Notes: generated by a model not told the origin, from the letters alone. DNA of 64,000 nucleotides from Macrocystis pyrifera (GCA_031763025.1 JASSKH010000026.1:3671240-3735239), one strand, 5' to 3'. Shown: positions 21,357 through 32,358, numbered from the stretch's first letter. Numbers and translations are program-made.

Positions 21357-22300
21357 CGTCTCGAATGGCAAAAAATGGGCTTTTTTTCAGGTTTGGGAGG
21401 ATGCCGTAGGACGCCGCCGGCAAGCTCTTGCCCCCTAGAGCATGCATCCACCTCATTTGTTCGAGCCCGTCATCTATACTAGTTGGTCTTGCCCGCCACC
21501 GCGCGGGTTGCCCATGGGCTGAGTCTCTGTCGAGATCGAGCGTCGATCGTGTATCGTCGCAACAGCTGAAATAATACTTTATTGGTGAACTTCGCGTTTC
21601 CATTCGCATACTACAGCAGGTTTTTTAGAGTACAACAGGAGTGGGTTACTTTTTGTGTCAGAGCAAAAATATGGACGAGTACTGCTGTACTGCAGAGTGC
21701 TGTATCAAAGCAATATCATAGCAGAATGGCAAAAAAATGCGTTGTGTCTATCAGTACATCAGTACAACAAACGTCTCGAATGGCAAAAAATGGGCTTTTC
21801 TCAGTTTTGGGAGGATACCGTTGGACGCCGCCGGCAAGCTCCTGCCCCCTAGAGCATGCATCCACCTCATTTCTTCGAGCCCGTCATCTATACTAGTTGA
21901 TCTTGTTGCCCGCCACCTCGCGGGTTGTCGGTGGCTGAGTCCCTCATTTCTTCGAGCCCGTCATCTATACTAGTTGATCTTGCACGCCACCGCGCGGGTT
22001 GTCCGTGAGCTGAGTCTCTGTCGAGATCGAGCGTCTATCGTGTATCGGGGCACGAGCTGAAATAATACTTTATTGGTGTACTTCGCGTTTACATTCGCAT
22101 ACTATAGGAGGTATTTACAGTACAACAGGAGTGGGTTACTTTTTGTGCCAGAGCAAAATTATCTACGCAGTACGAGTACTACTGCGTCTCGAATGGCAAA
22201 AAAATTGCATACTATCGCAAGTCTTTACAGCAGCGAAAGGCAAAAAATGGGCTTTTCTTCAGGTTTGGGGGGATACCGTAGGACGCTGCCGGCAGCAGTG
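21357..22300. repeat. Array of a cgaatggcaaaaaatgggc repeat
   Basis: Units begin at about 21357, 21774 and 22188 with tctcgaatggcaaaaaa and continue through gaggat.ccgt.ggacgccgccggc, agagcatgcatccacctca and gtcgagatcgagcgtc. A partial unit also lies at 37588-37680, right of the NADAR gypsy element, so that element sits within the range of this family. Confidence 0.82.
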
Positions 22301-22939
22301 GATTCTTTTTCTTTTTACTTTTCGCCTTTATTTGTTTGCGATCGTCATCGTATGTTTCCGTACTCGCATACCAGGTATAATACAATGAATGACCTGCCAG
22401 CGCACAGCGCTCATCCATCGTGTATATACGAGAGATTGGTACAGCATACCACGTACGTACTTGCAAATTATTGCACATCGACACCCATCTGATCGTTTTG
22501 CGAGAAGATCTATATTTAGAAATTGATAAAGCGCATGCCGGAGAGACATCATTTTTGGATAATAATAAAAAGTGTACCGACGAAAACACCCTATTCAATT
22601 TTCGTTCTGCGCTAATACTCCTGAAGAGTACTATTGAAAAATTGCATAACTACTAAAAAAATGCATACCTACCTGGTACGAACTATCGTCGGTCTTTTAC
22701 AACAACAATAGTTTGTTGATTACTTTCTACTTTTCGCCTTATTTGTATTTTTTTGCGATCCTCGTCGTATGTATGTTTCGGTACTCGCAAAAAGAATGAC
22801 CCAAGATTGAATAATACTATTATCGTAGGTATTTTACAACAACAGCACAGAGTAGTTAGTTGATCACTTTCTACTTTTCGCCTTTATTTATATTTTGCGA
22901 TCCTCTCGTCGTATGTTTCGGTACTCGCAAAAGTAATAG
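22301..22939. repeat. Three degenerate units with tacttttcgcctt and ttgcgatcctcgtcgtatg
   Basis: The unit ends tttcggtactcgca and recurs at about 22311, 22727 and 22870. The interval 22380-22660 between the first two has no recognisable feature. Confidence 0.65.
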
Positions 22940-22943
22940 CCGG

Positions 22944-23205
22944 TGTTAAGTGTAATGCAGTATGGACCTAGCGACCGACTACTGCTAGCAGGTTGATGCC
23001 TTTGGCTCTGCTCTGGTCACTCACACGAGGTGCTTGAGGATGGGTTAAGCTCTTGTATTAGTTGCGGTTTGCCTCGCCAGATGTCTTCTGAACGAAGGGG
23101 CGAGGCGCTCATCAGAAAAGCAGGCGACAACGCCTGCCATCCATGATGAGGGGACGATTGCTACAAACCAGAACGCCGCAACAGGGGAGAGGGGATACCA
23201 TAACA
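22944..23205 (-). repeat. 3' LTR of the NADAR gypsy element
   Basis: 262 bases, about 98% identical to 37276-37537, starting tgttaagtg and ending ataaca. The 4 bases before it, ccgg, match the 4 bases after the other LTR. Confidence 0.9.
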
Positions 23206-23220
23206 CTAGCCCACCCTGAC
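23206..23220 (-). promoter_or_regulatory. Possible polypurine tract of the NADAR gypsy element
   Basis: On the minus strand the sequence cagggtgggctag directly precedes the 3' LTR. It is purine-rich but imperfect. Confidence 0.4.
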
Positions 23221-24458
23221 GGGTCGTATATGCAGATTCATGGAAACTCAGGAAAGAACTAAAACAATCCGGAGAATTCGGAAAATGGATCGAAGATGCG
23301 ACACTTCACAACCCACTACTCCCACACCTCTAACCTGTAAGGCGGTAGCCGATTACACGTGACATTGCAAATCCGACAGCAAGTCCGCAAGTACGGTTAC
23401 GCGGAAGCTGGCAAATTAAGCTAGAACTACCCGGAAGCTAAATCGAGGACTTAAACTCGAGAAAGCGGTATAACTCGCGTAGCCAGGAGCGGCATAAGCT
23501 AGCCTGAGAGCGAAAAAAAAAAACGAACACAAAAAATAAGAAGGATCGTTACAGGACCCACTGCAAAGGCACGGGGTGCTTCGAGAAGTAAAACGAACGT
23601 GGGGGTAACGCAAGAGAAACAAGTGCTGGCGCGAAGGGGCTCACTCGAATAGTGGGCACAGTGTCAGAAAACAGGAAATCACGCTATGGTAGAACCCAAG
23701 ACAGTCAAGACCCGATCCCATAGAAGAGGGCAGAACAGGACGCGTGCGAGATTTCGCCTACACTGAGCGCGCTAGAACACGAAACATACAATGAGCAGAC
23801 ATCGTTACGGCCTACTGTTTAAAGTCTGGGTCCGTTGGATTATCCGTGAAAGGTTAACCAATCGTCTACTACCCAATCTAAACCTGATAACACTCTGCAA
23901 TATCGCGCGGGAGGGGGCAGAATGCAAACGGTCGCGAAGAAGAACGAAATCTATCACCTCGGCCTGCTCGGGGATATTAAGAAGGCGGAGGGGGAACGCA
24001 TGAACGACAAATGGGGTCAGACCTAAACCTAGGGTAACCTGTACGATGCGTATAAAAAGGCTCACGAATATGGCCTCGGGAAAATCAAAGAGGGGCCAAG
24101 AGATACAAGAAAAACAACAAAAAACAAGAAAAACTGGTACGACTGAAGGAATCGAAACGCGAACGAACGCTTCCGCCGCTCTCGAGGAGGGGGCGAAAAC
24201 AATCGTAGATACGGAACGCAAGAGACGCATGACCGAACGGCAAGGAGGCTGAAGTGGATCCAACCGTTAGCCCAATCGGTGCACGAACTCGGCAGTCAGC
24301 TGCAATGAAAGCAGGGAAACGGCTAGAGAGTTCGCAGGAAGTCAAACAGACAGTACACCTACAGCACAGCAAAACAAAGAAACCACACAGTGATACGATA
24401 CCAAACCCGGCCCCGGCGACTACAGAAGACACGCATGCGAAAAAAAAAAAAAAATTGG
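23221..24458 (-). other. 3' untranslated region of the NADAR gypsy element
   Basis: About 1.2 kb between the Pol stop (TAG) and the 3' LTR, notably A-rich on the plus strand. Frames on both strands (for example complement 23805-24263) carry no motif I recognise. Confidence 0.5.
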
Positions 24459-27400
24459 CTACGGGGACGTATTCAAGTCGGCAGAGCCTGCTAACTCGGC
24501 TCCGCGGGACTCGTCAACGTTACGCACAATACCACGCATGAGGGAGCTTCCTTGGTGCACTTGTAGACACCACGAGCCGCGAACGGCTCTATCAGCCGTA
24601 GTATACCCAGCAGAAGATAGCGCGAGCTTGACCGGTCCGGGGTCGTCCAAGACGCGAACGACGTACTGTCCAGGGGTTGAAGTGTGGGCAGAATTTGTTC
24701 CGAGCCACCAAAGATGATCTTGACCCTTGTACCGAAAGTGAGCGCCGATAGGCAAGGTGGTGCCGCTGAACCGGCGAGTCCACGTTTGCTGGTCGACGTA
24801 GCTGTATCCAGGAGGCAGAAAACGGGCGCCCTTGTTGCGGGCGAGCTCGCGTTGAGCGGCACCCACGCGCATACGGCGGTACGCCCTATTTGTCTGTCGA
24901 AGTTGTAGGGGCGCGCCGGCCCAGTAGTTGAGGATGTGTTGTCGAGAGTGAAGGAGGTCCGATTCGCGTTCCCAAGACGGCCGGAGGAGACCTTTCCAGT
25001 GCGTTTCGTAGAGAACGGCGATGACTCCGCCCCGACCTCGTACGGACCGGTGGCTGGAAATCTTGTCGACCTCCAAACGCTCAATGGGCACGGAGACGTC
25101 GTCGGCGGTGACATGGAAGGGGGGGGACTTAGTGGCATGGTTGTTGAGGACGTATTGCGTTAGTCCAGCGGGGAGATATCGGGGGAGGTCGGTTGGGTCA
25201 TGTGGGTTGGTGCAAGGTTTGCAGCGGGCTACCGACACACGGCCGTGGGCGTCGGCGCTCGGCATGTCGTTAGGGAGGTCCAAATATAGCAACTTGGCGG
25301 CCAGGGGGCGGCCGTCCGGCGTTGAGTCGGAAGGCGCAGGGCCGACAGCTAATATCTTGAATGGACCTGTCCAGTTGAGCGAGAGTTTCGCCTTGAGAAC
25401 CTTGGCGTCGGTGCTAGATTTCGCCCCTTGGCGAATGGTGGCAGCAGTGTTGTAGATCCATACCCAGTTACCGATGGTGTAGATAGGGCGTTGTTCGAGG
25501 GCGTCTGAGAGAGCTGAGTTACGGCGCTCAGTGCGAGAGACCGTTATAGCGTGTTGTTCCCGCACCAGCGCATACGCACGCCGTTGGCGGTCGGCGGCGA
25601 GGTCGCAGTACTCCAGTTGGTCGCGGGCGAGGCTTTGGTGGCTTCGGGCGTAGTGTTGTTCGAAGATGGTGAGGGGAAGGCGGGGGAGGCGGTTCATCTG
25701 CACCTCATTGGGGGCCAACCATGTGGCGGCGTTGACGGAATTGTTGTAAGCGAATTCCACGTGCGGCAAATGGATGTCCCAGTCGTCCTGTCGTTCGTTG
25801 CAGACCATCGCTAGCATTTGGGCCATGGTGTGGTTAACACGCTCGACGCCGCCGTTGCCGTTGGGATGGTAGGCGCTTGTGGCAATTTTGCGCATTCCCA
25901 GACGTTTGTACACGGCATGGGACAGCTTGGAGCAGCAGTGAAGTCCATTGTCGGAGAGAAGGCTGACCGGACATCCCCAAAGAGGTATGTACTTATTCAC
26001 TAAGATGTCGGCCGTTCCTTCAGCCGTGAACTCCGCAGCCGAGACGGCGTACATATCTGCGTGCCGACTGAACCTATCCGTGAAGAGTAGAATGTAGCAG
26101 TTGCCCCGAGGTGTGACGGGAAGGGGACCGAAGTAGTCAACGCTCACCGCGACACCAGGGCCGGATGGCAACGGAAGGGAGAGGATGGGCCAACGTACCG
26201 TTTGTCTGGAAGTCTTGCGCGCCTGGCATTTGAGGCAACGACGGATCCACCATCGCGTGCAGATGCTCATGCCAATCCACCAATAGAAACGTTCGAGCAT
26301 TGAGAGCGTTCGAGCGACACCAAGGTGGCAGGAGGCGCTAGCATGGCAGGCTTGCATAATCCACGGGCCCATAAGCAGCGGGACGTAGATTCTCGTGGGC
26401 TCGTCGTCTAAGAGACGGGCGGCACGTCCGCCAGGCTTGTCGGGACGAGCCAGAGCGGGGGGCGTCAACTTCCGCACGAGCAGGAGAACACCGTCGTCGT
26501 CTGTGTAAAGTCGTCCGTTTTCGGCTAAGGAGCGCACTTCGGACAACGGGGGGCGTTTGTGAGGCGCGAAGTGTAGAAAGAAATCGTCGGGGAGGACGGA
26601 GGGGCTGCCTAGGAGAAGATACCGAATGGCGGCGTCACAAACCGGCTCAGCGCGTTGCTCACGCGCCCAATCGGAATGTGTGTATTGCTCGACAGAATCG
26701 ATGAACTCGGCCTCTGCCGGTGAGGGTATCTCGGGAAGGGCGGCTGTGGCGCTGGCACGCCCGGGAGGTTCCGGAGGGAGGGTGCCAAGCAAGGGCGGGG
26801 CAGGTGTGACCGCATCGGTGGTGGGTCGAATCGGCACTGTCGGGACAGGGTCGATGACGGGCCGGGGAGAATCCTCTGAAGGGGGCGTAGTCCGAGGCGG
26901 GCGCGGCTTGCGCGCCGTGGGGGCTGGTCGTGGGACGGTGGGCCGAGTGGAATGCGAGCGAGTGAAACCATAGTCCACGGTGGTCGCAGGCTTGCCAGCA
27001 GCGGCTGCTTGGCGACGGCGGGTCCGAGACGAAATGAGCCCCGACGGGGGAAGGGACGGCAGGGCCGTCTGTGAAGATGAAGGCAGCAGAGGCAGAGCCA
27101 CGGGCACAACCGAGACTTGATCACGGTTGGTCCGGGCGACACGCGAGGCTGGATGAGACACAGCAGAGGGCTCCTGAGGACCTGAATCCGTTGGGTGCTC
27201 GGCTGAGTCGTGCTGGACAGGCCGAGCAGGAGAGAGGGTGTCCCACGCTGCTTTGTCGTCGGCGACCGTGGATGAAACGGGGACCGCTGTAGGGCTAGAG
27301 TGCGGTGTGTCATCATCGGTGGGTGATGGGGAAGGCTCGGAGGAAGTGGCGCGTCGGCCGGGGTCCGTGCCTTCGGTTGAAGCGGGCAGAGGTGCAACAG

Positions 27401-28190
27401 GGACTGCGAAGACAGAACCGGCGAGAAAATCGCTGGTACCTGTGTTCGTAGGAGGGGCCCAGTTGGGACCTCGCGAAGTGACGTAGGAGGGGGCACGAGC
27501 AACGGATTCTCCAGTTGGAGCATTTAGGTCGTCAACCCTCATTCGGGGCCCGTGTTGGCGAAAATCGCGGAAATCGTGTGGGGAGAGCGGGAGCCCACCC
27601 AAGCCTAAGCTCGGGTCGGAGGGCGCCAGCCCACCCAAACCGACACGCACGGCGGAGGGTCCACCCTGGAGTATGCCATGAGGGCGGATGAGAAAAACGC
27701 GTTCTTCGTCGGACGGAGTGAGACTGCTGGGGCCGTCGCGGTCGCGCTCCGTCGCAGGTAGGGGCAGGCGGGACAGGAAGTCGGCGTTCCCGTTGGCACT
27801 GCCTTTGCGGCACTCCAGAGTGTAGTTGTATGCGGTGAGAAATTCCAGCCATCGCTGTACCCGCGGGTTATGTTCTGCGATCTTGTCGAGGCTTTCGAGC
27901 GCCTTGTGGTCCGAAAAAATCCCGAATTTTGTGCCCCAAAGGTAGCCGCGAAGGCTCTTGATAGCCCAGACGATGCTGCCTGCTTCCAGATCGAGTGGAG
28001 TCCAGTGGCGTTCAGACTCGATGGTAGCACGGCTGATGAACACGATGGGACGAATGGTGTGATCGTCCTGTTCTTGTTCGAGGGTGGCACCGAAGCCGTC
28101 CACACTAGCATCGCAGTAGAGGAGGAAAGGGCGGGGGTTATCCGTGACGGCGTCCCAGTTGGGATAGACAAGGACCGGAGGCGTGGTCAA
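24459..28190 (-). pseudogene. Gypsy Pol: RNase H, integrase, chromodomain-like module
   Basis: 1243 codons open. RNase H comes first (LLYCDASVDG near residue 25, then FSDHKAL and NADFLSRLPL). A Pro/Ser/Thr-rich linker of about 270 residues follows, then the integrase zinc domain (CHASASCHLG with CLKC) and a complete catalytic triad: Asp685 in VSVDYFG, Asp747 in LSDNGLH, Glu783 in GGVERVN, the D35E spacing. After the GPF-type segment (WTGPFKIL) comes a chromodomain-like module (residues about 1041-1095: EVDKISSHR, YETHWKGL, SWERESDL, ILNYW) that in chromoviruses directs integration to chromatin. About 100 further residues (WWLGTN...YVVRVLDDPG) form a domain I do not recognise. The listed start is not native: RNase H continues from RT, with the frame lost by one base near 28310. 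Confidence 0.93.
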
Positions 28191-28254
28191 CTCGGCAGGA
28201 GCTTCCGCACGATGACTTCCATTTCTGGGGTAAAGACGAACTTGACGCCTTGTT

Positions 28255-31200
28255 TCAGAAGGGAAGTGATGGGCCGTATGCGCTCGGCCATATCGCGCAG
28301 GAATTTCCTGTGTAGGAAAGTGCGCCCAAAAGGGAGCGTAGCTGTTTCAGGTCTTTCGGCATGGGCATTTTCGTCAGTGCTTCCACTTTCTGCGCGTTTG
28401 GCATAACGCCGGCTGGAGAGATGGTGTGACCGAGGAAATCTGCATCCGTGGCTCCGATGGTAGCCTTCGAAGGGGACAGCTTGAGGTTGTGCTGTCGTAA
28501 TCGCAAGAACAATTCCTTCATGTTAGCGACGTGGAGGGAGGGGTCGGCGTCGAAAACGATGACATCGTCAAGGTAGGCGGCAACGCGGTCCAAGCCCTTG
28601 ATGACCTCGTTGATGACTTTGACGAACCACCCTGGAGCGGCGCTGCTTCCCTGGGGCATAACCAGCCACTCGAAAAGGCGCGTGGGAGTACAGAAAGCAG
28701 TGAGAGGGATCGTGTCCTTATGCACCGTTATCTGATGGAAAGAAGAGACGAGGTCGAAGAGTGAGAAGATTCGACCGGTGCCAAGCTTGTCGAGAACCTC
28801 GTCAACGCGCGGGATGGGGAGCTGGCCAAGGATGCTGAGTTTGTTCAGCTTCTTGTAGTTCACCGTGATGCGGATGCCACCGGATTTCTTCGGGATGACA
28901 ACCACGGGGATCGCCCAGGGAGATGTAGAGTGTTGGATTAGGCCGGCGGCGAGGAATTTATCCAGAACCGCGTCCACTTGCTTTGCGGTCGGGGGATTGA
29001 TGCGGTAGGGCCGAGACGTCACAGGAGAGCTGTTCGGGGGAACAGTTATCTTGAAGGGGAGCAGAGAGCAGGAGCCGAAATCGGTTGGGGACTTCGAGAA
29101 TACGTCGGAGAACTCAGCAAGAACATCGCCCAACTGGGTGATGACGGTAGGTGTCCAACCGAGGCCGCGCAAGTCAAATGCGATTTCGCGCATGTGCAAC
29201 GGCAAGTGGTCCCATACTTGTAGGAAGCTCGTGCGTTGGTCTGTGCTCAGCCGTTCGAGCAAGGCAGGTGAAGGGAGCTGGTCGACGGGAGGAGCCGAAG
29301 GGGTCTCGAGTTCTTCGCGTGTCGGGGCTGTCTCGTCGCGTAGATGGTGCACGAAGGGATCCGGGCACTCTGGTTGTGAAGGCTGGTCCGTGCCCCTGGA
29401 ATGGGGGGGGGCTGGCCCTGGGACTGTGAAGCCGGAGTCGCGTGGGTGCAAAGAAGGAGCCGGAGCGTCGAACAGGACAGTATCCAGGGGGACGCGTAAT
29501 AGCGGGCTAGAGGAGGTGCCAAGCAAGGCACCTGGGTCTAGATCCGCGATGCCGGTTAATGAGATGAGCTGGCGGCCATTTTCTACAATTTGTTCGTTCG
29601 CAGAAAAATCGGCGGCCGCGTGCAGCATATCGACCAGATAACAACCGGCTAGGGCAGGGGCACCATTACTGCGAACCAAATCGACATCGACAAGACGATG
29701 GTCGCGGGACAAAGTGATGCTTGTGTCGCCCGCATACAGTAGGTGGAAGCTTTCAGCAGGAGCCGAAGAGTCGGGCACAAACGCTGTTGCGCCCTGAAGC
29801 CCTGGGAGGGACAGCGAAAGCTCGCCGGGAACTCGATTAGTCATCGAACAGGGAGCCAATGTACGGTAAGAGCGGTCCTGGAACCGCATCCAGCTGTCAC
29901 GTCCAAGTAGCACGTCGTGTTGCATCGCTTCAGATGGGACCACGTATGCCCATACGGCGAGTGATGCAGTTGGTGTATCGCCGTGGAAGAATTGTACGCT
30001 TAAGCGTACTGTAACCATGGTCTCAAGAGGCGGAGACTTACCAAAGCCGCCCCATGATCTGGGAGGGGTGTGTCGTTCGCAAGTGGCAGAGGCAGCACCC
30101 ACGCGTTTCATGCTATCGAACGCGCGGGTGTTAAGGAAAGTCTGCGGCGAGCCCGTATCCAAAAGGGCGACACATCCAAGCTGCAGAGCAGCTAGGCCAC
30201 TGTGGATCTTGATTTTGGTGGTAAAGGAAGAGTCGTCCATGGTTACGACACCAGCAACAAGACAAGGCCCTTGCTCCGCGAGCAAGGAGGGGTGCTGACC
30301 GGATCGGGCGGCGGACATTACTTCGAGAACGTCGCCGTCGTGGTCTGATGGCACGGTGGTGGGGGAGTCGGGATGTCCCGACGGGGAGGCGGCTGCAGGT
30401 GTGCCACTTGGGCACAGTTGCTGCCGCGTCGAAGGGTCGACTTCGAAGATGCGGTCTCTACTCGAGGGCGAGATATCCTGAGGAGACCATTGTTGGGGGC
30501 GCGTCGGTGGCGGCGCGCGGTCGCGGAAGAGACGTCGCACGGTTTGCAGGGTTTTGCCCAGCAAATTTAAGCCGCGCCACAGGGGCGGCTGGCGTGCAGG
30601 AGTAGCGTCAGCCCTGTATCCGATGCCCCATATGAGGTCGTAAGGGCTAGCTTCCGCGAGAAGTTTGTCGCCTGTGTCCAAGAGGTGGGTTCGCATGGCT
30701 GGGTTTTGGGCGAACTTGGCGTAAGAGCCGACAAGCACGATATTTTCTCGCTCGCGTCCCCACACGGCGAGATCGAAGTTACGGACTTCGCGTCCGTATT
30801 GCTTGTGCAGGCGGGGGTCAGACACGCGCATGATGTGTTGTAGGGTCTGGTGGTCTCCGAAGAGGCGGCTCTTTTCGGCGGCGAAGAACTGTTCGCCGCA
30901 GGAATAAGAGATGCCTTCGACCGTAAAACGGGAAGGCGTCCATTGCGAGAAGCATGAGGGGGGCTGCCAGAAGAACACGATGTCGCGCGTGCAGTACTCT
31001 TGGGTAGAATCGAACGCGGCGGTATTCACCGTCGCGCGAGAAGGAGCGGGGGGTGTGTCAGACACATCCCCTGCAAAGCAGTTGGGGGTCTCTCTCTCTT
31101 TGGGGGACGGGTCCCATCCTGCTTCTTGCCTAGCCAGGGCCTCGTTATCGAGGCCGGGGTGGGAGGCGCATTCGCCTGGACCGGTCGTGTCTGCCGCCCC

Positions 31201-32316
31201 CGAGACACTTCGGGGAGGGGCAGGGGGCTCCCGACCGGTCCACCTTGACCGGGTGGGCGAGACATCCGCCATGTAGGCGGGAGGCATTTGGAGTGCGTCC
31301 ACAGCAAATGGTGTTGTCAGCACGGCCCGGGCGGTACGCGGGGTCTGTTCTCTCAGATCACCTCGTCGTATCTCGTCTGGGTAAGAAGGGGCGCATTTTG
31401 GCGCCGAGGGCGTAGCTGCGTTTAAGCCCAGTGGGGGACATGTGTCGTCCTGTCGGGGACACGTTTTCTCCACCAGCTCAGTGGCCACCGGCGAAACGCC
31501 GTGGCTCAAAGAAGAATATTCCGTTGCGCTCTGGTCAGGATGAAAATCAAAGCTGACTACACTCCGATCGTCTTTGATAATAGTGCGCAGAGGGAGATTC
31601 CGACTGGTCTTGCGTGAGGACCTCGAGCGGAGCGCCCGTGTTGTTCTCGAGGGGCCTGGGTTCCCGTACCCACACCTTAAGGCGACCCTCACATCCTGGG
31701 AGTCACTCCTGGACATGGTGGTTGCCTCAAAAGATGAAGTCGGGGAAGATGCACGCGAAAAATGACGACTAGTGTCGTTCACGCGGGGACCAGGAGTGCC
31801 GAACACTCCTGGTGCTCGCGGTGGGGAGGCTACGGCGGCAATCATACCGTCGTCTTCGCCAGAACCAGGAGCGGCAAGCATGCCTGGTGCCGGCGGGGAA
31901 GAGCCTACGGCAGCTGGAAGGCGGCCGTCTTCGCAGACACCAGGGGCGGTACGCATACCTGGTGCCGGCGGTGAACATGTAGTACCTACGGTCTCAACCA
32001 AAGGATCGTCTTCGCGTGGACCAGGAGCGGTACGCATACCTGGTGCCGGCGGTGAAGAATATGTAGTACCTACGAGTACTCCTGGTGCTCGCGGTGGGGA
32101 GGCTACGGCGGCAATCATACCGTCGTCGTCGCCAGAACCAGGAGCGACAAGCATTCCTGGTGCTGGCGGGGAAGAGCCTACGGCAGCTGGGAGGCGGCCG
32201 TCTTCGCAGAGACCAGGGGTGGTGAGAATACCTGGTGCCGGCGGTGAAGGGGCAACGCTGTCGCCGGGGGGGCGATGGTCGATGTCTGGGTCAGACGTGC
32301 TTCCCGTGAGTGCCAT
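28255..32316 (-). CDS. Gypsy polyprotein: NADAR domain, protease, reverse transcriptase
   Basis: 1353 codons open. Residues 1-110 are Pro/Ala repeats (SPPAPGM...). Residues about 446-597 form a complete NADAR/YbiA-like domain: FFWQPPSCFSQW, YSCGEQFFAAEKSRLFGD, HKQYGREVRNFD, KFAQNPAMR, LLDTGDKLLAEASPYDLIWG and LNLLGKTLQTVRRL match the family's conserved blocks in order and length. Retropepsin follows (LLDTGS, Asp720; second block VLLGRDSW), then gypsy RT with VIPKKSGGIRITVNYKKLN, FDLVSSFHQI, MPQGSSAAPGWF and active site YLDD at 1248-1251. The last 20 residues are out of frame because of a one-base loss near 28310. NADAR enzymes split N-glycosidic bonds (ADP-ribose or riboflavin-pathway substrates). 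Its role in this element is unknown. The same frame is open into Gag apart from the UGA at 32356. Confidence 0.93.
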   Translation of the reverse strand: MALTGSTSDPDIDHRPPGDSVAPSPPAPGILTTPGLCEDGRLPAAVGSSPPAPGMLVAPGSGDDDGMIAAVASPPRAPGVLVGTTYSSPPAPGMRTAPGPREDDPLVETVGTTCSPPAPGMRTAPGVCEDGRLPAAVGSSPPAPGMLAAPGSGEDDGMIAAVASPPRAPGVFGTPGPRVNDTSRHFSRASSPTSSFEATTMSRSDSQDVRVALRCGYGNPGPSRTTRALRSRSSRKTSRNLPLRTIIKDDRSVVSFDFHPDQSATEYSSLSHGVSPVATELVEKTCPRQDDTCPPLGLNAATPSAPKCAPSYPDEIRRGDLREQTPRTARAVLTTPFAVDALQMPPAYMADVSPTRSRWTGREPPAPPRSVSGAADTTGPGECASHPGLDNEALARQEAGWDPSPKERETPNCFAGDVSDTPPAPSRATVNTAAFDSTQEYCTRDIVFFWQPPSCFSQWTPSRFTVEGISYSCGEQFFAAEKSRLFGDHQTLQHIMRVSDPRLHKQYGREVRNFDLAVWGRERENIVLVGSYAKFAQNPAMRTHLLDTGDKLLAEASPYDLIWGIGYRADATPARQPPLWRGLNLLGKTLQTVRRLFRDRAPPPTRPQQWSPQDISPSSRDRIFEVDPSTRQQLCPSGTPAAASPSGHPDSPTTVPSDHDGDVLEVMSAARSGQHPSLLAEQGPCLVAGVVTMDDSSFTTKIKIHSGLAALQLGCVALLDTGSPQTFLNTRAFDSMKRVGAASATCERHTPPRSWGGFGKSPPLETMVTVRLSVQFFHGDTPTASLAVWAYVVPSEAMQHDVLLGRDSWMRFQDRSYRTLAPCSMTNRVPGELSLSLPGLQGATAFVPDSSAPAESFHLLYAGDTSITLSRDHRLVDVDLVRSNGAPALAGCYLVDMLHAAADFSANEQIVENGRQLISLTGIADLDPGALLGTSSSPLLRVPLDTVLFDAPAPSLHPRDSGFTVPGPAPPHSRGTDQPSQPECPDPFVHHLRDETAPTREELETPSAPPVDQLPSPALLERLSTDQRTSFLQVWDHLPLHMREIAFDLRGLGWTPTVITQLGDVLAEFSDVFSKSPTDFGSCSLLPFKITVPPNSSPVTSRPYRINPPTAKQVDAVLDKFLAAGLIQHSTSPWAIPVVVIPKKSGGIRITVNYKKLNKLSILGQLPIPRVDEVLDKLGTGRIFSLFDLVSSFHQITVHKDTIPLTAFCTPTRLFEWLVMPQGSSAAPGWFVKVINEVIKGLDRVAAYLDDVIVFDADPSLHVANMKELFLRLRQHNLKLSPSKATIGATDADFLGHTISPAGVMPNAQKVEALTKMPMPKDLKQLRSLLGALSYTGNSCAIWPSAYGPSLPF
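30526..30984 (-). other. NADAR (YbiA-like) domain within the gypsy polyprotein
   Basis: This is the DNA encoding residues about 446-597 of the polyprotein. The order of conserved blocks (aromatic FW start, G-E-Q-x-F-x-A-E-K helix, D-P...K-x-x-GR, KF-x-QNP, L-x-TGD...EASPxDxIWG, W-x-G-x-NLLG, R) agrees with the family, and no block is missing. The domain lies in frame between the Pro-rich region and the protease, with no stop or shift, so it appears maintained as part of the polyprotein. Confidence 0.9.
31780..32290. repeat. Coding minisatellite in the NADAR gypsy polyprotein
   Basis: Units built on cctggtgc(c/t)(c/g)gcgg and gcc.gagcggtacgcata recur, with a higher-order period of about 274 bases (ctcctggtgctcgcggtgggg at about 31806 and 32080). 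They encode repeats of the form SPPAPGM(L/R)xAPGxxEDD. Both strands are open across the array. Confidence 0.85.
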
Positions 32317-32326
32317 CGGCGGGATG

Positions 32327-32358
32327 GGAAGGTCAAACGCGCCGCCGTTGGGCAGTCA
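32327..32358 (-). promoter_or_regulatory. Gag-Pol UGA with possible downstream stem-loop
   Basis: The Gag stop (complement 32356-32358) is UGA followed by CUG. Nine bases later comes ggcgg, which can pair with ccgcc about 19 bases further on. Gag and Pol share the frame. UGA followed by C is a leaky context, and readthrough would yield Gag-Pol. Reinitiation at the nearby ATG is the alternative. Confidence 0.45.
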
